DNA from: Chloroflexota bacterium
GTDB taxonomy: Bacteria > Chloroflexota > Dehalococcoidia > Lucifugimonadales > Lucifugimonadaceae
DNA length: 55,934 nt
Assembly (NCBI GenBank): GCA_027618835.1
Contig: JAQCHZ010000018.1
Span: 1 to 55,934 of the forward strand
Reading direction: 5' to 3'
How positions within the stretch are numbered: position 1 is the stretch's first letter; each line of letters opens with the position of its first letter. A model generated the notes under the pieces. That model was not told the origin of the DNA. It did not search any database and saw nothing but the letters and a program-made list of their open reading frames with translations. Shown here in pieces: positions 43,909 to 53,015 of this stretch. The position numbers were made by a program, and so were the translations under genes.

Positions 43909-44754
43909 CTAATTATTTTCTTCAAGTGAGTAGTACTTGTGTTCAATATTTGTATTCGTTACGTTGACTACTCTGAAGCCCGATGGGTCGTTACCTAGTG
44001 GGTAGCCGACGGGGCCTGATGTTACGACTTCGATGCCACTGTCGGTGGCGTAGTTATTTCGGTGCCAGTGGCCAGCAAAGTTAGCTTTTATTCCGTGATC
44101 AGCCGCGATTTCAACTAATGGTTTGCGGTACTTCTTTTTGATCGACCAGGGATTGTCGGCTTCGTTGACCGATTCGACGAACAGCGGGTGGTGGCTGAAG
44201 AGAACGATTCGATTGGCGCTTTGGTGCCCTGCGATTATCGCCTCAGCCTCGACAAAATCGAGTTGCTCTTTAGCTTGTTCATCCATCGTTTTGGGAGATG
44301 TGAATACTGATGAGTTGATGACGATAAATCGAATGCCCTCGTGTGAAAAGGCGTAGTAGTCGGGGCCGAAGTTTTTCCTGTATTGATCGATGTATTTCTG
44401 TTCAGGAGTGTAATGATCAACAGTTACATCATGGTTCCCAGGCACCCAGTGAAGGGCTATTGAATCATCTAGGAGTGCTCCGATTCGTTTAACTTCTGTG
44501 ACCTGATCTTGATCGTCGGGATCGTTGACCATGTCACCGCACACCACAACGAACGCTGGTTTCAGCCAGTTGGCGCGTTCGATGGCGCGAGTGAACAGGG
44601 CGGTTTCCGGCGCAAAACCAGTGAATTTCTTAACTTTGCGAAGCATAAGTCCGCGCTCGGCGAAAGCTGCGATTTCCGCATTGGTTTTTCCGCTTGCTCC
44701 AGCGAACAATCCGAACTGAGGGTCGGCTAGCTGAATGAAAGAGAAGTCGCTCAT
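43909..44754 (-). CDS. Calcineurin-like metallophosphoesterase
   Basis: 281 aa. Metal-ligand blocks in order: LADPQFG (DxQ variant of DxH), VVCGDMVND, WVPGNHDV, FSHHPLF and FAGHWHRN. It resembles class III cyclic-nucleotide phosphodiesterase-like and purple-acid-phosphatase-like enzymes; the true substrate is unknown. No signal peptide. The pseudogene at 14906-15667 is a decayed paralogue. The gene stands alone downstream of the permease pair on the opposite strand. Confidence 0.88.
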   Translation of the reverse strand: MSDFSFIQLADPQFGLFAGASGKTNAEIAAFAERGLMLRKVKKFTGFAPETALFTRAIERANWLKPAFVVVCGDMVNDPDDQDQVTEVKRIGALLDDSIALHWVPGNHDVTVDHYTPEQKYIDQYRKNFGPDYYAFSHEGIRFIVINSSVFTSPKTMDEQAKEQLDFVEAEAIIAGHQSANRIVLFSHHPLFVESVNEADNPWSIKKKYRKPLVEIAADHGIKANFAGHWHRNNYATDSGIEVVTSGPVGYPLGNDPSGFRVVNVTNTNIEHKYYSLEENN

Positions 44755-44879
44755 CTACTTTTTTACCTTTGGGTAGGACGTTCCAATGTCTTGGCGACCG
44801 TATTTTGTTTCGATTCAGAGCCCGAAAAACGAATTTATAGAAAGTACCCAACAGCATACTATTTTTGGCGTACTGAATA

Positions 44880-45442
44880 TCACTTTGCATACTCGTAATC
44901 GGTGAGATTGCGGGTTGACGCTGTCACCCCCGGAGGTTGGGCTTTGAATGCAGCGCCGTAGTTGTCGTCATAGGCAATTGCCTGACCGAGTGGCATGCAT
45001 TGTTCGACGAGATAAGAATCGAGCGTCGTATCTTGCTTCGATCCGATGGCGATGTCCGAGCAGTGAATGAGCGTGTCGAGGAACAGTTCTTTTGTGTAGT
45101 CGGCTCCGCTCACGGGGCCTGATGAGATCTGGCATGTTCGCGACATGGCGTGGGGTTCATTCGTTGGCTGTCCGGATGTAAACGGCAGTGGGGTCGTCGC
45201 CGACAAGGTCACCTTCGAATTCGTTGCCGACTTCAGCGATTGTTCGGCCGCTGAAGGGAGCGGTCATCCATGCGTTTTCGTAGACGATGTGGTTTACGAC
45301 AGCTTTCACATCCCAATCAGAGCAGAGGGGTGTCGTTGCCCCATGGGTTGGCAGGGACGTTTTTGACAAAGTTGATCGACGAGTAGAGGGATGGCGGGTA
45401 GAAATCAGAGATTACTTTGGGATCCATTACGGAGTCTGACAT
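44880..45442 (-). pseudogene. TIGR03086/maleylpyruvate-isomerase-like (DinB fold) pseudogene
   Basis: From ATG 45442 (GAGG upstream) the frame reads SDFYPPSLYSSINFVKNV, shifts near 45335 into LCSDWDVKAVVNHIVYENAW, then shifts again near 45170 into HAMSRTCQISSGPVSGADYT, DTLIHCSDIA and the usual C-terminus. The TWDVRALVNHLV-like block and HxxDxA block are those of mycothiol-dependent isomerase-like metal-binding proteins. Two frameshifts make a working product unlikely. Confidence 0.65.
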
Positions 45443-45678
45443 TGATATTCCTCAGATCGTATTGGGGAGTGGGTTCGACACGTCAATAAGGGCATGCGAA
45501 TTCAGGTTTGTCGGGCTATATCACAGTGTTTGATGCGATCAGGCTCCGAACGATTCTGTGTTGCTTGTTGCTTGGTGTTTGCTGGCGTTGGGTTGATGAC
45601 CTTCGTGTGCTCAGCGTGTACAGTCGCACCTCGAATCCCAACTACTTATGCCGACCAAATATGACCCACGGGGTAAAA

Positions 45679-46500
45679 ATGATTCAGACTAACCAAACGC
45701 ATATCGATTATTCCGAGCTGATGGACGAGATCGGTCAACCTCCCGAGGTGCTCGCAAAGCTGAAGCAGGATGGCGATTACACAGGTTTGACGAAATCGGT
45801 GAAGACTATTCTCGATGGACGAAATCGGGCCGCTGCTATTTCGTCGCCAGCTGGTGCGCCTTCGGATCCTCATTTGCACGCTGATTTTCATGAGTGGTGG
45901 ATTGTCATGAAGGGTGAGGTTGCTTACGACATCGGTGAGTACGAGCAGGTTGTTGCGAGTTTCGGTGACATCGTGATTGCTCCGTGTGGATATCGCCATG
46001 ACATTAAGCCGTGGAAGGGCGATCAGTGCGTGCGTATGGTCGTTGGTATGAACGATTCCAATCACGATTTGAAGGGGTTGCCTCACCCGAGAACTTTGCC
46101 GATTCCTGGCGATTGGCAGCCGCCAAATATGATTCACACTCGGTTGGAGTGGATGATCGAACGCCACGGTCTGGAAGAGAACTGGGGCGAAGAGGTTGTG
46201 CTTGATCAGCGCAATAGGGTGAACATCATTCACACTTTGCCGGGCTCAGCTAACAGGCCGCACTGGCACCCGGATATGGATGAATGGTGGTTCGTCGCTA
46301 AGGGTGAGATCGAATGGCAAGTTGGAAACGACGGTGCGTTTGTCGCTAGGCGCGGTGATCTTGTATTTGTCGAGGCGGGTAGGGCTCATTCGATTCGAAC
46401 GGTTGGTAGTGAGAGTTCGATTAGGTACGCGGTGACTTCACCGGATGTTATTCATTACTTTTTGGACGATCCTGACGCACCGAGGCCGCCTAAGAGTTAG
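45679..46500 (+). CDS. Two-domain cupin protein
   Basis: 273 aa from ATG 45679, chosen because GGGG lies just upstream and because the longer frame adds unlikely sequence. Two cupin barrels: the first with HLHADFHEWWIVMKGEV, the second with HWHPDMDEWWFVAKGEI, each with the His-His-Glu set expected to bind a metal. It is cytoplasmic and may be a dioxygenase, isomerase or sugar-binding protein. Flanked by HOT-like alcohol dehydrogenase and GguC-like hydrolase genes, consistent with a small catabolic neighbourhood. Confidence 0.82.
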   Translation: MIQTNQTHIDYSELMDEIGQPPEVLAKLKQDGDYTGLTKSVKTILDGRNRAAAISSPAGAPSDPHLHADFHEWWIVMKGEVAYDIGEYEQVVASFGDIVIAPCGYRHDIKPWKGDQCVRMVVGMNDSNHDLKGLPHPRTLPIPGDWQPPNMIHTRLEWMIERHGLEENWGEEVVLDQRNRVNIIHTLPGSANRPHWHPDMDEWWFVAKGEIEWQVGNDGAFVARRGDLVFVEAGRAHSIRTVGSESSIRYAVTSPDVIHYFLDDPDAPRPPKS

Positions 46501-46558
46501 CTGGCTAGGATTTTGTGAAAGTCTTCTCCTGGGAGAGTGGACGGTTGCTTCCAGCTGT

Positions 46559-47845
46559 CTACCAGAGTTGCATTGAGTCGGTGAAGAGTTTGGTTAGTTC
46601 TTCAGCCCCTGTTGGGCGTGGGGCTAGTTTTGTTACTCGGTGTTGGGGGAGCGTGCCTTCTACTAGCGCTGGGACATCATCGCCGGTGTAGCCGACACCG
46701 CCGAGCCCGTTGGGGACTCCGATTTGCTTCAGGATGTAGATGAGGCGTTCGGCTATGAGATCGCCGGCGTCTTCGGGTCCTGCTCCGGTTACATCGGCTC
46801 CGAGGAGTTGTGCGGCGCGCATGTGGCGTTCGGGGTTGGATGAAGCGGTGTAGCGGAATACGGCAGGGGCGTTAAGGATTACTGCCATTCCGTGTGGAAC
46901 TATTGCTTTTCCTTCTGGGTAGCCCTCGGGTCGGTAGTTTTTCACGAGTCCTGAAACCGGGTACGACATGCCGTGAGGGAGATGCACTCCGGCGTTTCCG
47001 AAGCCGACACCTGCGAAGGTTGCGGCCATCGCCATGTTAGTTCGGGCGTCCATATCTTCGGAATCGAGCACTGCTGGGAGGATGTTTTTTCCGACCATTT
47101 CGAGTGCTGCTAGTGCCCAGACATCGCTAATAGGATTTGATCCCTGATAGGCGGGTCGAAGCGCTGGACTATATGGAGCTTCGCGCTGGGAAAATGGGAG
47201 AGCGGTGTAGGACTCTATGCCGTGGCATAGAACGTCGAAGCCGCTGCATGCTGCGACCATTTTGGGGAGAGATCGGGTATTTTCAGGATCGACCAGGCCG
47301 ACGTCGGGTCGTAAAGATCGATGTGCGATGCCGGTTTTCGCACCGAGTTCTTCGTAGTCGAAAATCGCTACGCCGGTGGTTTCGCTTCCCGTTCCGGCAG
47401 TGGTTGGGACTGCTACCAGTGGTTTTAGATCGCCCGGTACTGGAGTGCCTTTTCCGATTGGCGCGTTCACGTATTCGAGGAATTCTGCGGGGTAGGTGGA
47501 GTAGAGATTCGCCCCTTTCGCAGTGTCGATGCTCGAGCCGCCGCCCACGGGCAGGAATCCGTTGAATTTGCCTTCTAGAGCGAATTTGATGGCTTGTTTT
47601 AGCGAGGAGTCGGTCGGCTCGACGCTGACTTGATCGAATACTGCGTAATCGATGTTGGCTTTCTTCAGTGAGTCGATTGCAGTTTGTACTGCCGGGCTGT
47701 TCGCTAATTGCGGATCGGTTACGACCAGAACCCGAGTTGCGCCTAATCGCGAGAGTTCGTAGCCGGCTTCGCTTGTAATCCCGGGGCCAAATTTGATCGA
47801 TGAGGTATCGATGGTGAAGGCGGTTTCGTTAGACATGTTGGTCAT
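46559..47845 (-). CDS. Iron-containing alcohol dehydrogenase, HOT-like
   Basis: 428 aa. NAD-binding GGGSSIDTAKG and PTTAGTGSETTGVAIF, then the metal-binding helix with HGIESYTALPFS and GNAGVHLPHGMSYPVSG. The long loop ALRPAYQGSNPISDVWA is specific to the hydroxyacid-oxoacid transhydrogenase (ADHFE1) branch of the family. Such enzymes couple oxidation of 4-hydroxybutyrate-type acids to reduction of 2-oxoglutarate; other substrates occur in bacteria. ATG 47845 or 47836 could both start it. Confidence 0.88.
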   Translation of the reverse strand: MTNMSNETAFTIDTSSIKFGPGITSEAGYELSRLGATRVLVVTDPQLANSPAVQTAIDSLKKANIDYAVFDQVSVEPTDSSLKQAIKFALEGKFNGFLPVGGGSSIDTAKGANLYSTYPAEFLEYVNAPIGKGTPVPGDLKPLVAVPTTAGTGSETTGVAIFDYEELGAKTGIAHRSLRPDVGLVDPENTRSLPKMVAACSGFDVLCHGIESYTALPFSQREAPYSPALRPAYQGSNPISDVWALAALEMVGKNILPAVLDSEDMDARTNMAMAATFAGVGFGNAGVHLPHGMSYPVSGLVKNYRPEGYPEGKAIVPHGMAVILNAPAVFRYTASSNPERHMRAAQLLGADVTGAGPEDAGDLIAERLIYILKQIGVPNGLGGVGYTGDDVPALVEGTLPQHRVTKLAPRPTGAEELTKLFTDSMQLW

Positions 47846-48003
47846 TGCAGGGCGCTGAACTCGGTGGACTTTTGGTGATTTTTGATTGGAATGCGAAGGA
47901 TAACCGAATATCTTGAATGACCAATACGATCACGGGGCGTACTATCTGCGTTACAAGTTCGGTTTGAAGTGAATGTGTTCAGAAATCTAGATAAGAGAGC
48001 AGT

Positions 48004-49047
48004 ATGCGTGTAGTTCAGTTTGTTATTCCGGGTGTGGGGCGTCGAGTAGGTTTTGTCGATGGTGATGATGTTGTTGATGTGACTTCGTCGAGTTCTTCGC
48101 TAAGTTCAGTTTTCGATGTTTTTGAAGCGTCGCAGGCTGCTGGTAAATCCTTCGATGAAACTCTTGGTGGAGCGGCTTCCGAGGGATCGGATCGTTTGAA
48201 CTACGCGGATTTGCTTGCGGCTAAAGTTGGCGGTGATTCAACTTATTTGATTGCTCCGTTCGATCATCCTGACGATCACCGCGTAATAGTTTCTGGAACG
48301 GGACTTACCCATACGGGAAGCATGAAGTCACGCGATCAGATGCATTCGGGTGACGCTGCGCCGACCGAAGAGCCAGCGACTGATTCGGCGAAGATGTTCC
48401 AGATGGGTATCGATGGCGGTAAGCCTGAGCCGGGTGAGCGCGGTACATCTCCGGAGTGGTTTTACAAAGGGAATGGCACGATTGTGCGTGGGCCGGGTGA
48501 GGGACTCGAAATTCCGGCGTTTGCTCTCGATGGCGGAGAGGAGCCTGAGCTGGGCGGATGTTATTTCATCGACAAGAATGGTGTGCCTAATCGAGTTGGG
48601 TTTGCGTTGGGCAACGAGTGGGCGGATCACGAGACTGAGCGGATTAACTATCTATATTTGGCTCCTTCAAAACTGCGTTCGTGTTCGCTAGGTCCGGAAC
48701 TGATAACCGATTTTGCGTTTGATGAGCTAGAACTGGAATGTACGGTTGAACGTGATGGCGAGATGATCTACGAAAGCGGTCCGCTTTACTCGGGTGAAGA
48801 GTACATGTCTCACACGCTTGCGAACTGTGAGGATCACCACTTCAAATACCCGTTGCATCGTGTTCCTGGCGATGCGCACGTTCACTTTTTTGGCACAAGC
48901 CAATTGAGCTATAGCACTCGTGACTGGAAGTTCGAGCCGGGTGATGTGATAACGATTTCTGCGGAAGGCTTTAGTGCACCTTTGCGGAATTCGGTAATTG
49001 ATGGTGACCCTGTGGAAGGTCGAGCCATTCGGGTAGTGAAAGCTTAG
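48004..49047 (+). CDS. GguC/AraD1-type fumarylacetoacetate-hydrolase family protein
   Basis: 347 aa. It opens MRVVQFVIPGVGRRVGFVDG, the GguC family start, then VSGTGLTHTGSMKSRDQMH, and the FAH-fold core with EPELGGCYFIDKNG and GFALGNEWADHE, which hold the Glu/Asp metal ligands. AraD1-type members dehydrate or cleave acyl-sugar acids such as 2-keto-3-deoxy sugar acids. ATG start, within a gap of about 150 bp from the divergent alcohol dehydrogenase. Likely partner of the SMP-30 and cupin proteins in sugar-acid use (inference). Confidence 0.85.
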   Translation: MRVVQFVIPGVGRRVGFVDGDDVVDVTSSSSSLSSVFDVFEASQAAGKSFDETLGGAASEGSDRLNYADLLAAKVGGDSTYLIAPFDHPDDHRVIVSGTGLTHTGSMKSRDQMHSGDAAPTEEPATDSAKMFQMGIDGGKPEPGERGTSPEWFYKGNGTIVRGPGEGLEIPAFALDGGEEPELGGCYFIDKNGVPNRVGFALGNEWADHETERINYLYLAPSKLRSCSLGPELITDFAFDELELECTVERDGEMIYESGPLYSGEEYMSHTLANCEDHHFKYPLHRVPGDAHVHFFGTSQLSYSTRDWKFEPGDVITISAEGFSAPLRNSVIDGDPVEGRAIRVVKA

Positions 49048-49148
49048 ATACGATGAGAAATAGTAGAGATACACCCCGTTACACTTTGCAAATGTCGAGT
49101 CATTTAGCTCACAATTAAGTCCTTGTCGGTTTACAGATCGTTCGTGAA

Positions 49149-49337
49149 TTGCCGGGCGAAAACCTTACTACTGACGAAATAGTATTTTCTCCGCACGAGC
49201 TTTCCGTTTTGAACCAGATAGCGACGGTAGTCAGCAGCGCTACAGAAATCGCTGAAGTGTATTCCGCGGTTTCTGCACTTGTCGCAGAAGGTCTATCGTC
49301 GACCGACTGTGACACCCGTATGAGCTTCCACGCCTGA
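49149..49337 (+). pseudogene. Fragment resembling the start of a GAF-domain sensor
   Basis: FSPHELSVLNQIATVVSSAT then EIAEVYSAVSALVAEGL is typical of the first helices of a GAF domain in sensor kinases. The frame stops soon after at TGA and the remaining domain is absent. It lies next to an integration scar, which may have removed the rest. Confidence 0.35.
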
Positions 49338-49355
49338 ACCAGCGACATTCTTTGG

Positions 49356-49745
49356 ATGAATCCTTGGTCGAAACGTCCCGTTAAGAAAGTCTCAGTCCCT
49401 CGCTTCTCTCTGGAAAGCTGGGCGCAACACATGGCAGACCCGAAGCAGTACACAAACATGCTCCGAGAGCACGCTCGCTCGCTCAGGGATCAGCTGAAGT
49501 TGCTGGACAAGCGGGAGTGGGTGAAGCTTGAACAGGCATTTAACTGTTCGATGGAGCGGAATACGAGGTTCGAACTCGCGACACTCTCCTTTGCAATTCT
49601 ATTATCTCTGCCCCAGACCGTACTAGACGCACCATTCGCCCAGTTTGATTTGTACTCGAAGCCGTTGAAACCTGCCCCACACTGCCTCAGGCTGTTTCAG
49701 AGCGTCCGTTACAACACATTTACAACAAACAGGCTCAATCTCTAG
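49356..49745 (+). CDS. ORF running into a tRNA-like attachment site (possible integrase remnant)
   Basis: 129 codons. The first 65 residues are basic and helical with LREHARSLRDQLKLLDKREW. The end, SMERNTRFELATLSFA, is the antisense translation of a tRNA 3' end (see 49552-49597). Recombinase genes of integrative elements often run into the tRNA attachment site with this kind of tail, so a recombinase remnant is possible, but no catalytic residues are seen. Confidence 0.3.
   Translation: MNPWSKRPVKKVSVPRFSLESWAQHMADPKQYTNMLREHARSLRDQLKLLDKREWVKLEQAFNCSMERNTRFELATLSFAILLSLPQTVLDAPFAQFDLYSKPLKPAPHCLRLFQSVRYNTFTTNRLNL
49552..49597 (-). tRNA. 3' fragment of a tRNA gene (attachment-site scar)
   Basis: On the minus strand: TTGCAAAGGAGAGTGTC, then a T-arm GCGAG-TTCGAAC-CTCGT, acceptor strand ATTCCGC, T and CCA. 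T-arm pairing and the terminal CCA are convincing. The 5' half needed to pair with the acceptor (GCGGAAT) is not found upstream, so it is a partial copy of the kind left by integration into a tRNA gene. Confidence 0.6.
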
Positions 49746-49920
49746 GCAGATCGTTTATCGGGTTACCCATTGCGTCATGGTCACCAATGACGATGGTGAA
49801 ATCACCGAAGCCCGGAGCCTGTGCAGCTACATTCACTGTCGTCTTACCAAAGCCTTGGTCTGCAAGCCACGTAGCAGCGTCCATGCGTTCCTTGTTGGAA
49901 GCGCTCGCGTCACGAAACAC
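49735..49920 (-). CDS. Small phage-like protein, 61 aa
   Basis: GTG 49920 has a strong ribosome site (GGGAGG, 4-5 nt away). The sequence ASNKERMDAATWLADQGFGK resembles the helix-rich part of small phage packaging or replication proteins in which Ala-rich helices precede a LADRGFGK turn. The C-terminal half is acidic. It lies next to the tRNA scar and may be part of a decayed prophage or integrative element. Confidence 0.4.
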   Translation of the reverse strand: MFRDASASNKERMDAATWLADQGFGKTTVNVAAQAPGFGDFTIVIGDHDAMGNPINDLPRD

Positions 49921-49986
49921 GCTTACCTCCCTACCATCTGCAGTACGTTCATGGATGTCGTTGTGGAAGCCGCGGAGGTAGATGGT

Positions 49987-50181
49987 TCAATTTCGTTTAT
50001 TTCTCAATTCCGCTATGTTTCCACCAAGCCCAACCCAAGTTAACAGTAGTGCTCCAGCAACTGAACCACCGATTACGCCACTAGCGACGTCATGCGATGA
50101 AACCAAGGCGGAAAGACCGCCAAACAACCCACCAGCCAAAATCCCTCTGATCATGAATATCGCAGCATTTTTAAGTTTCAT
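49987..50181 (-). CDS. Small glycine-rich membrane protein, 64 aa
   Basis: Two hydrophobic helices, FMIRGILAGGLFGGLSALV and SGVIGGSVAGALLLTWVGLG, rich in small residues that allow tight packing, then a charged tail (ELRNKRN). AGAAAG precedes the ATG. It lies 66 bp before the small phage-like gene on the same strand. Function unknown. Confidence 0.5.
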   Translation of the reverse strand: MKLKNAAIFMIRGILAGGLFGGLSALVSSHDVASGVIGGSVAGALLLTWVGLGGNIAELRNKRN

Positions 50182-50368
50182 TTTCTTTCTATGCGAACTT
50201 CGCCATAGCCTCTCTGACTTACTCTAAGTCTTCAACCAACTCGTGATCATAGTCCCCCATTATCTACTAGCGGTGATTAGGTCTATCGTCGGTATGTGTT
50301 GTCAGTATTTCCATAAGCCGACATAATTTGGGGAATTAACAGATTTAAGAGAGTTTGAGTAAATTATT

Positions 50369-51427
50369 GTGAAATTGTCTTTTAGGCGTGAATGTTTTCA
50401 AATATTCTTCCTGGTCACCATCTTCACTGTTGGATGTGGTGAAGGAGATCGTTTCGGTGTTGAAGCAGGAGAGGTATTTGAAGTATTTGTTGCGTCTGAC
50501 GTTTCGAAGGGTGCTGAAACAGGAGTGAATGAAACACTTTAAGCTGCAACCAAGGTTTGGGGATCATCAGGTCGTCTTGAATATTGGGTTGTAGGAACAG
50601 ATCCTCAAGCGACCGTTGATCTAGCAAATGATTTTTGTAATCGCCGAGTCACAAGCGGAGACATGGACAGAAAAGAATGTGAAGAAGATGTGTTGGAGAA
50701 CAAAGACCATAGTTTTGATTTCTACCGCAAGATTGGCGCAAGGGCTTTATTGTCTCGTCGCCCCTCAGGAAATGCCGGCCACAACGGCGGAGCTGAATGG
50801 GGTTTTCACAGAATGACCTCATCGTTGCCTTTAGGGTTTGTTGGACAATTAGGTGTACCCGTTGAGGATGAGCAAGTAACCGTTTTACACGAATACTGGC
50901 ATTCTCTCCAACATTCATTTATTCAGACAACCAGTAGAGGTAACGGCCAAAAGTACGTTCCTGGTGAACGAACAAGGGATAGCCTGCTGGGCCCAGTCTG
51001 GTTTGGGGAAGGATCTGCAGTGGCAATGGCAGAAATTACCCATGCGCAGCTTCGAGCCAGTGGAGAGTTGTCAGCTTGGGGTGACGGCGAATGGGAATGG
51101 CAAAGCTTAGAAAAACGTATGTCCCAGAAAATGTCTGAAGTACAAGCGAGCCGAAATAAATGCCCGGCTATGGCAAATATCGAATACAGCTCGCAATGTA
51201 TTCAGTCGATGGGTTACTCAGCTGGAGCATGGGCCGTCATATTTCTATTGAGCGAATTCAGTCAAGATATATTGCTTACTGAATTTCACCCAGTTGTCGA
51301 GGAAAAAACATGGGAAGGTGCATTCATTCACACCTTTGGCATGAGTTCGTCCGAGTTCTACGAAAAGTTCGACGATTTTCTTGAATTATCTCTTGACGAT
51401 CAATTGAAATTATTGTCTCGATACTGA
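50369..51427 (+). pseudogene. Lipoprotein gluzincin-like metallopeptidase interrupted by TAA
   Basis: A single frame from GTG 50369 to 51427 (353 codons) is broken only by TAA at 50540-50542 (codon 58). Before it: a signal peptide with lipobox FTVGC. After it: EYWVVGTDPQATVDLANDFC and a catalytic domain with HEYWHSLQHSF (HExxH) and, about 60 residues on, WFGEGSAVAMAE, the third ligand Glu of gluzincins. Downstream ATG 50663 could still give the catalytic part but without export. A single C-to-T change (CAA to TAA) would explain it. Confidence 0.65.
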
Positions 51428-51724
51428 GATCACCGAAACTTCAGCATCCCCACCCTTCCAAACTGCAATAACCACCCAGCCACTCGCACACTATGACTGA
51501 CACAAATTACTCATAATTCCGATTTATGATGCTGGTCTGGTTGTGGTTACTAACAGAAAAGCCCCTGCATTTCTGCAAGGGCTTTTCTAGCTGTGATACT
51601 CGTGATTTAAGTTTGTGAAAACAGTGGGTCAGTTGGATGAATTCATCTGTCCCACTTACGTTATTTTCTCAAAGTTCGAGTGTGATCAGACGGTATCGGA
51701 CTCATCACACTAACAGCGATGAAT
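51428..51724. other. Intergenic region with terminator
   Basis: About 300 bp between the peptidase remnant and a convergent gene. Holds the terminator at 51555-51588; nothing else recognised. Confidence 0.6.
51555..51588. terminator. Intrinsic terminator
   Basis: AGAAAAGCCCCTGCA and TGCAAGGGCTTTTCT pair over 15 positions (one mismatch) around a 4-nt loop. A- and T-tracts suit termination on both strands. Confidence 0.85.
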
Positions 51725-52129
51725 TTATTTCCATTCCCACAGGTCCCATGAAGCGTTGCCTTCAGGGTCGACTACCCAGTCATAAACTACTGCGGTTCCG
51801 TTCAGGCTTGAGAGTGATGGAGCGGAAGTTTGACAGTACGCCATCCCTTTAAAACTGGTTCCACCATCTTCTGTGAAAGTCCCGATACCGGTCGCTGTGA
51901 AAGTTGCTACCCCATCTGCAGCCATAATTACTCCCTGGTTAGGACATTCTCCGTAAAGAGTTCCATCTGCTCTCATGTCCGCCGTGAAAGTTGTTACACC
52001 GTTTACATCTGCACCCGCAAGTGTGCCAGATCCTTCACATGTCGTTTCGAAACTCGGCAAAGCACCATTAGCTGGCAAAACTTTGTTTCTCGTGGTGAGC
52101 TGCATTGATCCTAATTTTTCGCCTAACAT
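51725..52129 (-). CDS. Conserved hypothetical protein, 134 aa
   Basis: Opens MLGEKLGSMQLTTRNKVLPA. Beta-rich throughout, with GSGTLAGADVNGVTTFTADM, RADGTLYGECPNQGVIMAAD, ATFTATGIGTFTEDGG, and the end NASWDLWEWK. This matches a family of about 130-residue cytosolic barrels (MLGE...LWEWK) found widely in bacteria and archaea, with no assigned function. AGGAG precedes the ATG. The length is normal. Confidence 0.75.
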   Translation of the reverse strand: MLGEKLGSMQLTTRNKVLPANGALPSFETTCEGSGTLAGADVNGVTTFTADMRADGTLYGECPNQGVIMAADGVATFTATGIGTFTEDGGTSFKGMAYCQTSAPSLSSLNGTAVVYDWVVDPEGNASWDLWEWK

Positions 52130-52412
52130 TTTGAGTCTCCTACTTGCAAAATCTGCACAGACTTTTTACTTGTTGATTGCTTTATTACGTGCTTATAGAC
52201 ATCGTATCTGAAGATCTGAGGGAGATTCGTAAGTGGTCTTAGCGCTTTGCACTCCCTCCATAGACCGAAAGGCTGCGCGATCGGCATTAAGCTGGTCTTT
52301 GGAGGTAGCGATCGCGGCCTTGTGCGTGGGCCCAACAATTTTAGACACGGTAGCCCCGTTGCAAATGACCTTCGATATCTCAGTGGTCTCCTGAGGATCA
52401 GAGAACTACATA
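52130..52412. other. Intergenic region, nothing recognised
   Basis: About 280 bp between two minus-strand genes. It must carry the promoter of the 51725-52129 gene. No repeats or coding seen. Confidence 0.5.
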
Positions 52413-53015
52413 TTAGTCGATTTGAAAATCAAGTTGCTTCTGATCTGGTTGCGAGGGGGGCGGGTTGAGAGTGTATATGCCATCAAGAGCTCGGTAACGC
52501 TTTTGTGTATCCATACCGTAACCGACAAGCCACGCATCTGAGTCAGAGACTAGTGCGCAAAAATCGGGTGATACATCATTGTTACGAGCAGAGGGTTTAT
52601 CAACTAGCACGCACACTGTCACCTCAGCGAAACCAGCCCGCTTGAACTCCTGTAGTAAATGTCCCATTGTCGTGCCAGTATCCAGAAGATCATCAATAAT
52701 TACCACTGGAGAATGCGGTTCAATGGACTCATTGAATTTGCTAGGGAATTCGACCATCGGATCTCTTATCAGTCCATCATCTAGGTAAGTCGAGACAAAA
52801 ACTGGGGCGATGAACCACTTACCTGGCGTCAATCGTTCCAGTTCCATTGCTAAACCTGAGCAAAATGGCATTGCTCCTGTAAGAACTGGTACTAGGTTGA
52901 CAGTTTGGTTCTCCGAGTACAAATCATCAATCGATTTGGCAACTTTTCGAATCGCTGCTTGCACCTCTTCGAACGCCCAAAGCAGATGCATCGTAGGCAC
53001 GTTAGATGATCCCAC
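52413..53015 (-). CDS. Hypoxanthine phosphoribosyltransferase-like protein
   Basis: 200 aa from GTG 53015; a downstream ATG at MHLLWAF is also possible. The PRPP-binding motif VVIIDDLLDTGTTMGHLL is complete, preceded by LVPVLTGAMPFCSGLAMEL (PPi loop) and the flexible loop FVSTYLDDG. Late residues VCVLVDKPSARN and WLVGYGMD recognise the purine. It salvages hypoxanthine or guanine to the nucleotide. The purine permease gene lies 244 bp upstream on the same strand, supporting a purine-salvage role. The C-terminus (PPPSQPDQKQLDFQID) extends beyond the usual fold. Confidence 0.8.
   Translation of the reverse strand: MGSSNVPTMHLLWAFEEVQAAIRKVAKSIDDLYSENQTVNLVPVLTGAMPFCSGLAMELERLTPGKWFIAPVFVSTYLDDGLIRDPMVEFPSKFNESIEPHSPVVIIDDLLDTGTTMGHLLQEFKRAGFAEVTVCVLVDKPSARNNDVSPDFCALVSDSDAWLVGYGMDTQKRYRALDGIYTLNPPPSQPDQKQLDFQID

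Noticed and set aside
49356-49745. A genuine conserved protein with the tail NTRFELATL
   Set aside because: That tail is a known artefact of translating the antisense of a tRNA 3' end; only the first half could be real.
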